A stretch of 37,631 nucleotides of DNA from CAWDPQ01 sp049642465 (lineage in GTDB: Bacteria > Acidobacteriota > Vicinamibacteria > Vicinamibacterales > 2-12-FULL-66-21), in NCBI GenBank assembly GCA_049642465.1, contig JBAROV010000255.1, positions 1 through 37,631 on the forward strand, read 5' to 3'. Positions 29,416 through 37,144 of the stretch are shown piece after piece (position 1 is the stretch's first letter; each line of letters starts with the position of its first letter). The notes beneath the pieces were generated by a model. That model was not told where the DNA came from, made no database searches, and was given only the letters and a program-made list of their open reading frames with translations. The position numbers and the translations under genes were made by a program.

Positions 29416-31577
29416 ATCTTTGCTCCCTCGGTTTCCACCGGTAGCGGGGATGGCACTTCAATCGAGAAGATCGCGACGGGACGCGTCTTGCCCTTGACGA
29501 TAACATCGCCGAGCGAACGGACCTCATACTGTCCTGATAATCGTGCGCGAGTTGCCTCGCTGACGATGATCCGGGTCCGATAGTCCTTGTTCAAAGACTC
29601 CAGCCTCGACGCCAGGTTGACGTTGTCGCCGATGGCGGTGTAACTCATGATCGCCGATGAGCCGATGTTTCCAGCGATCATCGTGCCGGAATTGATGCCG
29701 ATCCCGATGTCGAGCTGCGGCCGGCCTTCGAGTCCCCACGTTCGATTGAGTTCGCCGAGCGCATGGACCATTTCGACCGCGGCTGCCACCGCATGCTCCG
29801 CATGCGCGTCATCGTCCACCGGAGCGCCGAACAGGGCCATTACCATGTCTCCGACGAATTTGTCGACGGTCCCGTGGTGACGAAACACGATCTCCACCAT
29901 TCGAGAAAAATACTCATTCAGTTGTGACACCAGCGCTTCGGGCTCTCCCTTCTCCGTCACCGCGGTGAAGCCTCTGATATCGGAGAAGAGCACTGACATC
30001 TCCCGGCGCGCGCCACCCAGTTCGGCGAGCGATGGGTTGGAGAGAAGCTGCTGATAGACGTCCCGTGACACATATCGGCCGAAGAGCCTCTTGACGACAC
30101 GCTTTTCGGCCCCTTCGACGAAGTATTGGTAGGCAGTGCCGGCAAAGAGGGCCACGGCCATTGCTGAAAGCGGCTGCGCCATCTCAACCCAGAGTCCGGC
30201 ACGGAATTCTGACAAGGCGTACCAACTGAACATGCCGAGCGTGAGGATGGCTGCCGCAACCGCGGCCGCAAGCGGCAGCAACGCGGTCATCAGCGCCACG
30301 AGGACCGCAGATCCAATAGCGAGAGCAACGCCAAACCATCTCGACGCTGGCCGGATGAAACGATTGGTGATGACCGCGTCCGCCATGCTGGCGTGCAGTT
30401 GGATGCCCGGCATCTTCCCGGCCGATCCGAACGGCGACTGAAAGACGTCCACGAGACCTGATGCCGTGAGACCGAGGAAGACGATCTTGTTCTTGAACAC
30501 CGCTGGATCGACGAGCGGTTTGTCGCCGCGAAGGATCTGTTGCTCAGACTCGAAGAGATGGCGGGCTTCATACGATTTGTAGGGACGTTGGCCCTTGATC
30601 AACGCCGGTGCCCGATACGGAATCATCATGGTTAATTGCTGATGCGTGGGCGCACCATCGCTCGCATCGTGCACAGTGACTGGCACAAGCGGAATCGCGC
30701 GATCGCGAATGCGGATCGCCGTGGGGTCCAGTCTCACTTCGTCCGGTCGCACATCGAGCGCCAGGAGCGCCGCCGCAATGCCGAGCGACGGGAGGTAGTG
30801 CTCGCCCGAGCGGACGAACGGCGCCATACGACGCGCGCCACCGTCGGGATCGAGCGCGAGCCGGTTATGTCCGAGCGCGGTCGCAGCGTCGGTGAGCGCC
30901 TGAAAGGGCGGAACGATCAGAGGACGCTCTTCGATCGCAGGGCCGAGCCGGTAGCTCGGAGTGCGGCCGCGCCATTCGGCCGGCCGCATCGCCTGATCGC
31001 CGGTTACCGTACCTTCGTAGACAGCGTCGGCGAGAAGAACGACAGAGCGCGACGCCTTGACGGATTCGACGAGCGCCGCGTCAGACTCTTGCGCCGTGAA
31101 CGTCGCCTCGCCGATCTTCGCTCCGAGCGTCCCGTCTGGTTCGAGAAAGGCGAGGTCCACCGCGATCACTTTCGCTGGTGCACGGTTCAGATAGTCGAGG
31201 AACGTGGAATACACGATTCTCGGCCACGGCCAGCGGCCGACGTGCGGCGCGAGATCGCGGATCGTCGTGTCGTTGAACTCGACGAAAACGACGTCGCGGT
31301 TGACCGAGGCGGGATCGGCCGCGCGCCGAACGCGCCAGTCGTAGGTCCAGAGTTCGGGGCGCTCGAGCGCGCCCAACCAGCCAAGCAGCAGTGACAACGC
31401 TGCCGCCCCAAAACCGAGCGAGAGACCGGCCAGGAGTTTTTTCAATTGGCTGAGGGCTGGGGAGCCCGGGTGAGTAAATTGTGAGATGCTCGGTGCCGGG
31501 ATTCGAAGGGCCGGCCCCACAGACGATACGTTGATCTCGACGTGATTATACGAGATCGCGGTTGCAGATTTGGGCAA
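29412..31577 (-). CDS. CHASE2-domain adenylate cyclase (class III)
   Basis: A long N-terminal extension leads to a membrane helix, a CHASE2 extracytoplasmic domain (about residues 75-400: YDWRVRRAADPASVNRDVVFVEFNDTTIRDLAPHVGRWPWPR, later KNKIVFLGLTASGLVDVFQSPFG), about three further helices (residues 410-500), and a cyclase domain (about 525-700). The metal Asp residues are in SVLFSDIRGFT and DKFVGDMVMALFG. The base-selecting Lys and Thr (DKF, YTAIGD) suggest ATP, class IIIb. The start is uncertain: TTG at 31577 is possible, but the in-frame TTG at 31445 directly before the first helix is likelier. Heads the operon with the M48 protease and the cNMP-gated channel. Confidence 0.88.
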   Translation of the reverse strand: MPKSATAISYNHVEINVSSVGPALRIPAPSISQFTHPGSPALSQLKKLLAGLSLGFGAAALSLLLGWLGALERPELWTYDWRVRRAADPASVNRDVVFVEFNDTTIRDLAPHVGRWPWPRIVYSTFLDYLNRAPAKVIAVDLAFLEPDGTLGAKIGEATFTAQESDAALVESVKASRSVVLLADAVYEGTVTGDQAMRPAEWRGRTPSYRLGPAIEERPLIVPPFQALTDAATALGHNRLALDPDGGARRMAPFVRSGEHYLPSLGIAAALLALDVRPDEVRLDPTAIRIRDRAIPLVPVTVHDASDGAPTHQQLTMMIPYRAPALIKGQRPYKSYEARHLFESEQQILRGDKPLVDPAVFKNKIVFLGLTASGLVDVFQSPFGSAGKMPGIQLHASMADAVITNRFIRPASRWFGVALAIGSAVLVALMTALLPLAAAVAAAILTLGMFSWYALSEFRAGLWVEMAQPLSAMAVALFAGTAYQYFVEGAEKRVVKRLFGRYVSRDVYQQLLSNPSLAELGGARREMSVLFSDIRGFTAVTEKGEPEALVSQLNEYFSRMVEIVFRHHGTVDKFVGDMVMALFGAPVDDDAHAEHAVAAAVEMVHALGELNRTWGLEGRPQLDIGIGINSGTMIAGNIGSSAIMSYTAIGDNVNLASRLESLNKDYRTRIIVSEATRARLSGQYEVRSLGDVIVKGKTRPVAIFSIEVPSPLPVETEGAKI

Positions 31578-31610
31578 TGAGCAGACGGTCTGCGGTGGGG
31601 CTGCCGCGCC

Positions 31611-31820
31611 CTACCAGTGCTGAGTCCAGCCCGCGCGCTCCAACTCGCGCAACCGCACCTCTGCCGCATTCGCCGCCTGCTCACGCGTGTCGAATTCAGA
31701 TTCGAAGAGCTGTCGGCCATTTCGACTGAACACGACGCGCCACCGATCGCCGGCCTTGGCGAGTGTCGCGTCAATCAACTGGCCACGCCGGCGCACACGC
31801 CACAGACGGTTGTCCAGCAC
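31611..31820 (-). CDS. Small hypothetical protein (69 aa)
   Basis: The peptide reads as a beta-alpha fold: LWRVRRRGQLIDATL, then RWRVVFSRNGRQLFESEFDTREQAANAAEVRLRELERAGW. The FDTREQAANAAEVRLREL helix is a common ending of small bacterial proteins that sit beside regulators or cyclases. No family recognised. It lies 33 bp upstream of the cyclase gene on the same strand and may belong to its operon. Confidence 0.55.
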   Translation of the reverse strand: MLDNRLWRVRRRGQLIDATLAKAGDRWRVVFSRNGRQLFESEFDTREQAANAAEVRLRELERAGWTQHW

Positions 31821-31970
31821 TTTGCTCTGGCCTTCGGACGTCGGCCAATGCTAATGATGCACGTCGTCCGCCTGCCGGTCTATACACACGCCGAACGGCA
31901 AGGTGTCAAATGACAGAGCTGCGAGGCGCTTTGGGCTTACTCGGGTGGGCAACGTTCGCCAGGTGGTGAT

Positions 31971-33112
31971 GTGAGCGCGTGGCACGACGTCCTGTTTGCG
32001 ACGCGGCTTCTCCGTCGGTCACCAATCTTCACCGCCGCTGTGGTCCTGACGCTCGCCCTGGGTGTCGGGGTCAATACCGCCGTTTTCAGTGTTGTGAACG
32101 CGATCATCCTGCGGCCACTGCCCGTCAGAGACGGCGACCGGCTCGTCGTAATCGCGAGTCAAACCACATCGAACCGCACACTCCGCGGCATGTCGTTCTC
32201 GGATCTCCAGGATTACCGCGCGGCTACCCATGACGTCTTTGAGGACATAGCCGGCTACAGTGTCGGGTTTCTGGGCCTCGCACCTCAGGGAGGCCGGCCC
32301 GAACGGGTGCTCGTCAGCTGGATCACCGGCAACTACTTCCGGTTGCTCGATGTCCCGGCGATCCTCGGCCGCGTAATACAACCAGACGAGGGTGGACGCG
32401 GCCGCGCTGACGCGGTGGTCGTGCTCGGATACTCGACATGGCAACGTCGATTCGGCGGTGATCGGTCAGTTGTCGGGGAGATCGTGAGAGTGAACGGTCA
32501 GCCGTGCACGATCGTCGGTGTGATGCCTCAGGATTTCGCCGGTACGTTCGCGTTCTCTGAATCGGAGTTGTACCTGCCGTTGAATTGGTCGGGTGCGGGC
32601 GACTTCGACGACCGACGCCAGTCATCGAACGAGCCATCCGAGCGCTCGAGCCGAACCTGCCACTCTATGACGTGCAGAGCATGACACAGGCGCTTGGAAG
32701 TGGCCTCGGCTTCTTCCCTGTGCGTGTCGGTGCCGTCTCTGCCGCGTCGCTGGGACTGCTTGCGCTAGCTCTCGCAATCGTCGGCCTATACGGTGTTGTT
32801 TCGTCTCTTACGAGTCAGCGCACTCATGAGATCGGCGTGCGCATGGCCATCGGCGCCACTCAGAACGATATCGTCCGGCTCGTCTTGCACGACGGCTCGA
32901 AGCTTGTGCTTTTCGGCCTCGCTGCCGGTCTCCTGCTGACCCTGACCTGTTCCCGAGTCGTTGGGAGCTTCCTGTTCGGCATTTCCACGCGCGATCCGCT
33001 AACGCTCGTCAGCGTGGCGCCGATCCTCGGCTGCGTGGCCTTGATTGCGTGCGCCATCCCCGCGTGGCGCGCCGCTCGCGTTGATCCGACGGTCGCGCTC
33101 CGTTCCGAGTGA
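31971..33112 (+). pseudogene. Decayed MacB/ADOP-family ABC transporter permease with internal deletion and frameshift
   Basis: The first part (31971 to about 32620) encodes the N-terminal helix and MacB periplasmic core domain (SAWHDVLFATRLLRRSPIFTAAVVLTLALGVGVNTAVFSVVNAIILRPLP, then GVMPQDFAGTFAFSESELYLPLNW). Around 32620 the frame changes and the sequence jumps to the C-terminal FtsX-like membrane domain (from about TPVIERAIRALEPNLPLYDVQSM), ending at 33112. Intact ADOP permeases are about 800 residues; here roughly 400 central residues are missing. The ATPase partner is absent. GTG start. Neighbours are unrelated small genes of an accessory region. Confidence 0.8.
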
Positions 33113-33272
33113 CCCAGTAGCGACATAACCCAATGGATCTTCAAGCTGTACGCCGGAGCGCCGCATGCTCGGGACGATCGGTGCATTTCGGACGTTCAAG
33201 AAGGTTTGGGTGGTAGCCATGCTGAAGGCCCGCCCCCATTTCTCTTTCGATACCCCAAACGGAGCTTTCGCA

Positions 33273-33721
33273 ATGCCCACCATCCAACTGCCCCCGAACC
33301 GCCACCTCAAGTTCCACCGGCGACAGTGGATCATCTATCTGATGGGCTGCGCGGCCATGGCTGTCGGAACAATCATCGCGGTACTCACGCCAGGGGAGAA
33401 CCCCGAAGTGGTGTTAGTCCCGACCGGCGTCTTCTTCTCGCTCATGATCGTACTGAGCCTCGTCGAACGCGTGCGTTGCCGGACGGGATACGACCGAGAG
33501 AAGAAGCGAATCTGGAGTGACGAGTGGACTCTTCGGGGCATGAACCGCTCCAAGGGAATCGCGAAGTTGACCATGGTCTTCGCTCCCCGTTGGCGTTCTT
33601 CATGGCGTACGTTCCGGCGGAGCCCTCTGTAGTCGGCAGGTCGATGATGACGGTCGCGCTCGGCTGGGGGACCTCGGCGGCGAGCTACCTTTACCACACT
33701 CGCGCGAACCCCGATGAGTGA
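33273..33721 (+). pseudogene. Frameshifted two-helix membrane protein (DUF2178-like)
   Basis: ATG at 33273 with GGAG 8 bases upstream. The first part (about 110 codons) gives MPTIQLPPNRHLKFHRRQ, two membrane helices and RTGYDREKKRIWSDEW. Between about 33580 and 33590 the frame shifts by one base, after which PLAFFMAYVPAEPSVVGRSMMTVALGWGTSAASYLYHTRANPDE completes the protein. A deleted C in a short C run would restore it. The final codons overlap the start of the XRE gene by 8 bp. Such a membrane protein next to an XRE regulator is a known pairing. A sequencing error cannot be excluded. Confidence 0.65.
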
Positions 33722-33944
33722 TCGGGAGCTGGTGAATACGCTCAAGGTCCATCGGGCGATGAAGGACCTGACTCAGGCCGAGTTGGCGGAGCTCGCGGGA
33801 ATCACGCGAGTGTCGGTCAACGCGATCGAAGGCGGGCGCATGGTGCCGTCCGTACTCCTGGCACTGAAGCTGGCAGGGGCGCTGGAGGTGACCGTCGACG
33901 AGCTGTTCGGGATCGCTCCAACGGAGACCGGGGAGACTCGGTAG
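33714..33944 (+). CDS. XRE-family helix-turn-helix transcriptional regulator
   Basis: 76 residues. A complete HTH_3 domain: ELVNTLKVHRAMKDLTQAELAELAGITRVSVNAIEGGRMVPSVLLALKLAGALEVTVDELF, with the recognition helix ITRVSVNAIE and the typical GRMxPS turn. It overlaps the membrane-protein gene by 8 bp (ATGA-type coupling) and is probably its regulator. It is a short single-domain repressor of the YozG type. Confidence 0.85.
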   Translation: MSDRELVNTLKVHRAMKDLTQAELAELAGITRVSVNAIEGGRMVPSVLLALKLAGALEVTVDELFGIAPTETGETR

Positions 33945-33956
33945 AGGGACAGCAAT

Positions 33957-34061
33957 GCCCTAACGGCCAGGTTTCAGCCGCGAAGCGCTTTTCAAACGAA
34001 GTAAGACACTGGGAATGCTTCTAGCCTCAGTGCGATCGTCAGCTGCACCTGCTTGTTCGGC
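33957..34061 (-). repeat. attC-like site D (integron recombination site), end of the cassette array
   Basis: Read on the minus strand, the 5' core GCCGAAC (34061-34055) and the 3' core GTTAGGGC (33964-33957) flank inverted inner arms: AGCAGGTGCAGCTGACG near the 5' side and CGCGGCTGAAACCTGG near the 3' side, pairing CAGGT/ACCTG and CAGC/GCTG. Length 105 bp, within the normal attC range. It directly follows the 149-aa gene (stop at 34104), 42 bp away. This is the downstream boundary of the array; beyond it, genes are on the other strand. Confidence 0.6.
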
Positions 34062-34103
34062 AGCGGCCGCCTTTTAATCTGTCCACCCCGTGGCAGGAAT
34101 GGC

Positions 34104-34553
34104 TCAACGCCATCCTTCGGGCAAGTGCGGCAGTTGCCCATGCAGTGCAGAGAAGTCCCTGATGAATCGCTCAACGAGCCTCTCCTGCGGTCCTCCCCGA
34201 GCGACGATGCGACCCGTCACAAAGAGAGCCGGACGCTGCATCGCCGTGACGAAGCGAAGGACTGTTGCTTCGCGATACCAGCCGCAGCTCGTGGCTTGCA
34301 AATCGGAATACGCAAGGGACGTCCACGCCTCACGCAAGGCTGACGCTACATCTTGGAGACTTTGGACGTGATCGGCGACAGTCGCCCGCACCTCAACCAG
34401 GCATTCGGGCCGATCGGTCGTGCGGACGTCGACGTCTACCAGCGCGCCGCCCTCGGCGACATAGTGATCGGCATCGATGGCAAAGCCAGCGAGGTTGTCC
34501 CCGGAACTAGGCTGGCCCTGGCCACGCACCGCTTGAATGACTGCCTCGATCAT
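34104..34553 (-). CDS. Cassette-borne hypothetical protein (149 aa)
   Basis: No recognised family. MIEAVIQAVRGQGQPSSGDNLAGFAIDADHYVAEGGALVDVDVRTTDRPECLVEVRATVADHV suggests a strand-rich fold; AWTSLAYSDLQATSCGWYREATVLRFVTAMQRPALFVTGRIVARGG follows, then a helix ending LPEGWR. No signal peptide. Start ATG at 34553, about 45 bases after the attC A core GTTCGGC (34601), which is the usual place for a gene in a cassette. Function unknown. Confidence 0.6.
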   Translation of the reverse strand: MIEAVIQAVRGQGQPSSGDNLAGFAIDADHYVAEGGALVDVDVRTTDRPECLVEVRATVADHVQSLQDVASALREAWTSLAYSDLQATSCGWYREATVLRFVTAMQRPALFVTGRIVARGGPQERLVERFIRDFSALHGQLPHLPEGWR

Positions 34554-34594
34554 CTGGTGCCATCCTTCGACGTCCCGTCACGGCTCCGGCGTCC

Positions 34595-34713
34595 GCCGAA
34601 CGCCTTGCCGCTCAGCCGCGAGCGCGAATCAGCAACTCGTTCCGGAACGAGTTGAATGCTGGCACAACAACGATGCCGATCGTCGGCTGCAGCGGTAGGT
34701 GCCTTTGTTAACG
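34595..34713 (-). repeat. attC-like site A
   Basis: Minus strand: degenerate 5' core GTTAAC (about 34713-34707), then AAAGGCACCTACCGCTGCAGCCG; 3' side CGCGGCTGAGCGGC, then GGCGTTCGGC with core GTTCGGC (34601-34595). The inner arms CCGCTGCAGCCG and CGGCTGAGCGG pair with one extra G in the 5' arm, the extrahelical base expected for attC. An 11-bp perfect palindrome (34633-34654) forms the apical hairpin. The 5' core departs from RYYYAAC at its first two positions. Confidence 0.6.
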
Positions 34714-34747
34714 ATCAACCCGTCGCGCCGCCGCCTGCAAACGCGGC

Positions 34748-35077
34748 TTATGCCGCCCCTCGCTCGAGAATGAATCGTGCACCGCTATCCTCACCTTCGA
34801 AATAGGCCAGTCGTCCACGGATGCACGAAACCAGCGTTCCCGGGCTTACACCGATAATCAACCCGAGCGCCTCCTTCAGCGGCAGCGTGCGTCCGTCCAG
34901 CCTGTCGCTTTCTGAAACAACGTAGCACTGTGCGGGCGCCCCACGCTGCTGGAGCATCTCCAGAATCATCGAAGCCGACTGCAGTGCTGGCACTCGCAGA
35001 AGGGAATGGCGCTTCGGCTTCGCCAGGAGGTCGAGCCAACGCTGTTGCTTCCGGGTGGCAATGAATGCTTTCACCAT
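34748..35077 (-). CDS. Cassette-borne hypothetical protein (about 109 aa)
   Basis: Starts at M (35077) with the body MVKAFIATRKQQRWLDLLAKPKRHSLLRVPALQSASMILEMLQQRG; a longer version beginning at 35152 is possible. Its continuation GAPAQCYVVSESDRLDGRTLPLKEALGLIIGVSPGTLVSCIRGRLAYFEGEDSGARFILERGAA looks like a small beta domain. No family recognised. There is no attC-like site between it and the downstream TonB-like gene, so both may share one cassette. Function unknown. Confidence 0.5.
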   Translation of the reverse strand: MVKAFIATRKQQRWLDLLAKPKRHSLLRVPALQSASMILEMLQQRGAPAQCYVVSESDRLDGRTLPLKEALGLIIGVSPGTLVSCIRGRLAYFEGEDSGARFILERGAA

Positions 35078-35164
35078 TGCCTGTTCGTGCTCAGGTCCAC
35101 TGCTTTGCCTCATCAACCCTCGTCGGCATAACCCCATGCCGCTTCGGCCCACCTTCGCTTTCTG

Positions 35165-35683
35165 CTACTGGCGCCAACTGATACTCACCGACACGGTCAT
35201 GCAAATCGGCCTCGCCTGTGACTCAACGACAAACGGCTCGAATTGCCACTGCCGAACGGCATCGAGGATGGCCTTGTTGAAGGCGGGAAACGGCGGTGTG
35301 AGCCGGGCTTGGCGAATGGTCCAGATGTGGCTCACTTTGCCGTGGGTGTCTAGCAGGATTTCGCCGATCCACATCCCGCTGCTGCGGGTGCCAAGCGGGA
35401 GTTCAGGATACGTAGGCCTGACGTCGCGCACCTTCTTCGGTGGCCGTTGCCACTCGCGCAGCATCCGCGGCTTCGATCCAACGAAAGTGGCGCCCTCGCG
35501 CTCGCATGCGCTCGAGGCCGCCCGCACCGGCCGCTTAGCGTCATCATCAACGACGCGCTGGCCAAGCGCTTCTGGCCCGGCGACCGTCGGTTCCGCGCCG
35601 GTGAGGAACATACCGACAGCCGCAGCAACGAAAAGTCCGGCGAGTCTGCGGCTCAACAAGGTTTCCCGCTTTCGCTGTGTCAC
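35165..35683 (-). CDS. TonB C-terminal-domain protein (energy transducer-like), cassette-borne
   Basis: 172 residues, GTG start. Signal peptide in residues 12-34 (RRLAGLFVAAAVGMFLTGAEPTVAG). Residues about 90-170 are a TonB C-terminal-type domain (YPELPLGTRSSGMWIGEILLDTHGKVSHIWTIRQARLTPPFPAFNKAILDAVRQWQFEPF), ending with strand CMTVSVSISW. No proline-rich spacer or membrane anchor, so it is not a full TonB; free TonB_C proteins occur in Acidobacteriota. It lies between attC B and the 109-aa gene in the same direction. Confidence 0.75.
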   Translation of the reverse strand: MTQRKRETLLSRRLAGLFVAAAVGMFLTGAEPTVAGPEALGQRVVDDDAKRPVRAASSACEREGATFVGSKPRMLREWQRPPKKVRDVRPTYPELPLGTRSSGMWIGEILLDTHGKVSHIWTIRQARLTPPFPAFNKAILDAVRQWQFEPFVVESQARPICMTVSVSISWRQ

Positions 35684-35699
35684 CCGACGACGTTTGTCT

Positions 35700-35800
35700 G
35701 CCTCTCACGACCCGGCGCTCAGCCGCGAGCGGCGCCCGCTGAAACCTCGAATCACCGCAGCGCCCCCGCGCCGCTCACCGGCTGCAGCGGCTTGTTTGAC
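35700..35800 (-). repeat. attC-like site B
   Basis: Minus strand: 5' core GTCAAAC (35800-35794), then AAGCCGCTGCAGCCG; 3' arm CGCGGCTGAGCGCC, then a degenerate core around GTCGTGAGAGGC (35711-35700). The arms pair as GCTGCAGCCG with CGGCTGAGC plus one bulged G, as in site A. The apical stem has 9-bp perfect arms, GAGCGGCGC and GCGCCGCTC. The 5' core sits 6 bp after the stop of the DUF4375 gene (35807), the standard cassette arrangement. The degenerate 3' core may be inactive. Confidence 0.6.
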
Positions 35801-35806
35801 GGCCCG

Positions 35807-36349
35807 TCAGGGAACGGTTCCGAAGTCTTTCGGATGTGCCTTGACCCACGCGTACAAGAGAGAAGTCAGATCGTCGGGATACTTGAGGAACTCTTGATCG
35901 AGATGTTCCCAAGCAGAACGCACTTCCGCGGAAGCAGTAGCAAGCCGTCGTTTCCGGGCGACGTGGTTGCGTGGTGGGGGACCACCCGGAAACAGAGCCA
36001 CAGCTTTGGCAACGACCTCTGCGGCTCGCCGCGCTCCGATCGCGTGCAGCGATCCTTCTGTATCAGCCGCCATTTCGCCCGCCAGATTCTCGAAGTACTG
36101 CGCGAAGCCCCCATTGTTCACTTCGGATTCCAGGCCCCACACGGCGCTGAACACCTGCTGTGGTTTTGACTGTTTCTCGTATGCGACTTTCCCGTACTGC
36201 GACCGTGGACTCTCGGCCAGCTCGATCAGAATGCGATTTTTCTCCATGCGTGCTGCGCGCGACGCTTGCTCTGGCAGCTCGACCCGTTCCTCCGCCCGCT
36301 GACTGGTAGCGGCCGCAAACAGGATCAACATCAAACCGAAGTTCACCAT
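35807..36349 (-). CDS. DUF4375-like protein, cassette-borne
   Basis: About 180 residues from the ATG at 36349 (a longer version to 36436 would overlap attC C). The middle contains EVNNGGFAQYFENLAGEMA, the hallmark of DUF4375, a family found beside toxins and immunity genes. The N-terminal hydrophobic stretch (VNFGLMLILFAAATSQRAEE) may be a signal. The helix continues RSAWEHLDQEFLKYPDDLTSLLYAWVKAHPKDFGTVP. The ATG lies 19 bp downstream of the GTTGGGC core of attC C, as expected for a gene cassette. Confidence 0.7.
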   Translation of the reverse strand: MVNFGLMLILFAAATSQRAEERVELPEQASRAARMEKNRILIELAESPRSQYGKVAYEKQSKPQQVFSAVWGLESEVNNGGFAQYFENLAGEMAADTEGSLHAIGARRAAEVVAKAVALFPGGPPPRNHVARKRRLATASAEVRSAWEHLDQEFLKYPDDLTSLLYAWVKAHPKDFGTVP

Positions 36350-36367
36350 CTGGCTCGTTCCTTGTCC

Positions 36368-36447
36368 GCCCAACGTCCTGCCGCTCAGCCCACCGTCGCC
36401 TTCGGCTCCGGCGGGCAGGCTGCGAGGGGCGCTCACCGACGTTGCGA
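36368..36447 (-). repeat. attC-like site C
   Basis: Minus strand: 5' end TCGCAAC (36447-36441), 3' core GTTGGGC (36374-36368), matching the GTTRRRY consensus. Outer arms CAACGTC and GACGTTG are a perfect 7-bp match; inner arms pair GCAGCC with GGCTG plus an extra base. The apical part is GC-rich (GCCCGCC...GGGC). It lies 38 bp downstream of the toxin stop (36485) and 19 bp upstream of the DUF4375 start, consistent with a cassette junction. 80 bp is a normal attC size. Confidence 0.65.
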
Positions 36448-36484
36448 ATCAGCCGATTCAGTCCGCGCCGCTCGTCGGCCTCAG

Positions 36485-36779
36485 CTACCGTCGCGATTGC
36501 CATCGACGGGGGTGCTGTCGGCCGTGGACCGCCAGGACGACGATGTCCCCGTCGGTGACGCGGAAGTACACGGCGTAAGGGAACCGATTCAGGATCGCCC
36601 GCCGTGTTTTCCCCTCGGACCAGTCGAAACTGCGTTGGGTTGTCGGCGAGGCGTTCGATCGTTTCGTCCAGCGCCGCGCGGAACTCGGCGCCGAGCCCGG
36701 GCCGCCGACCTTCGTACCAGTCTCGCGTTTGGAGTGCTTCGGCCTCAGCCTCAGGCCTGAAGCTGACGCAGCGGCTCAC
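36485..36779 (-). pseudogene. ParE/RelE-family toxin with a one-base frameshift
   Basis: Residues 1-50 (SRCVSFRPEAEAEALQTRDWYEGRRPGLGAEFRAALDETIERLADNPTQFRLVRG) match the start of the ParE/RelE toxin fold. Near 36607-36614 the frame breaks in a GGGG-AAAA run; dropping one G gives GKTRRAILNRFPYAVYFRVTDGDIVVLAVHGRQHPRRWQSRR and a stop at 36485. The toxin would bind mRNA or gyrase in the family, but here it is probably non-functional unless the indel is a sequencing error. Overlaps the antitoxin gene by 4 bp. Confidence 0.75.
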
Positions 36780-37000
36780 TCTCGATCCAGCAGCTTCCGG
36801 CGGACTTCATCCCAGGGGATCGAGGACTCAGGACCCTGAACGTGCTCCATCCAGCGCCGATCCAGCTCCGCAGCCTCCTCGGGTGTCAACTCGAGCTCGC
36901 CCTCACGTTCGGCCTCAGAGAGGCTTTCCCACAGAGCCATCGCGAGCTCGGCGCGTTCGCCAGCAGGAAGTTTCAGAAGCTCCGAAAGCGAAGGAGACAT
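36776..37000 (-). CDS. Addiction-module antitoxin-type protein (CHP02574 family)
   Basis: 74 residues: MSPSLSELLKLPAGERAELAMALWESLSEAEREGELELTPEEAAELDRRWMEHVQGPESSIPWDEVRRKLLDRE, which matches the addiction-module component family whose partner is a ParE/RelE-type toxin. A TATACT box 16 bases upstream of the ATG and GGGAG between them give it its own promoter. It overlaps the toxin by 4 bp. Cassette-borne toxin-antitoxin genes are common in integron arrays and promote their retention. Confidence 0.85.
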   Translation of the reverse strand: MSPSLSELLKLPAGERAELAMALWESLSEAEREGELELTPEEAAELDRRWMEHVQGPESSIPWDEVRRKLLDRE

Positions 37001-37104
37001 CGGTTGATCCGCTCCCAGTATAAAGGGCCCCCACTGGTTAGTCGCCCCGAAGCGTAATGGCTGGTTCGACTCGCGTGGCCCGCGCCGCCGGAATCCACGT
37101 CGCG

Positions 37105-37111
37105 GCCTAAC
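37105..37111 (-). other. Core-site-like GTTAGGC at the upstream edge of the TA cassette
   Basis: On the minus strand this reads GTTAGGC, a perfect match to the integron core GTTRRRY, preceded by ACCTTGAGCGAACAAGA. It is 105 bp upstream of the antitoxin start. Only about 33 bp separate it from the stop of the preceding broken gene, too short for a full attC, so it may be a remnant attC or an attI-like site. Confidence 0.4.
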
Positions 37112-37144
37112 TCTTGTTCGCTCAAGGTCACGGAGGGCCCACAG

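Noticed and set aside
35078..35164. A fifth attC-like site between the TonB-like and 109-aa genes
   Set aside because: Only a small hairpin (CGGCAT-GGGGTT-ATGCCG) and GTTATGC are present; no 5' core and too little space.
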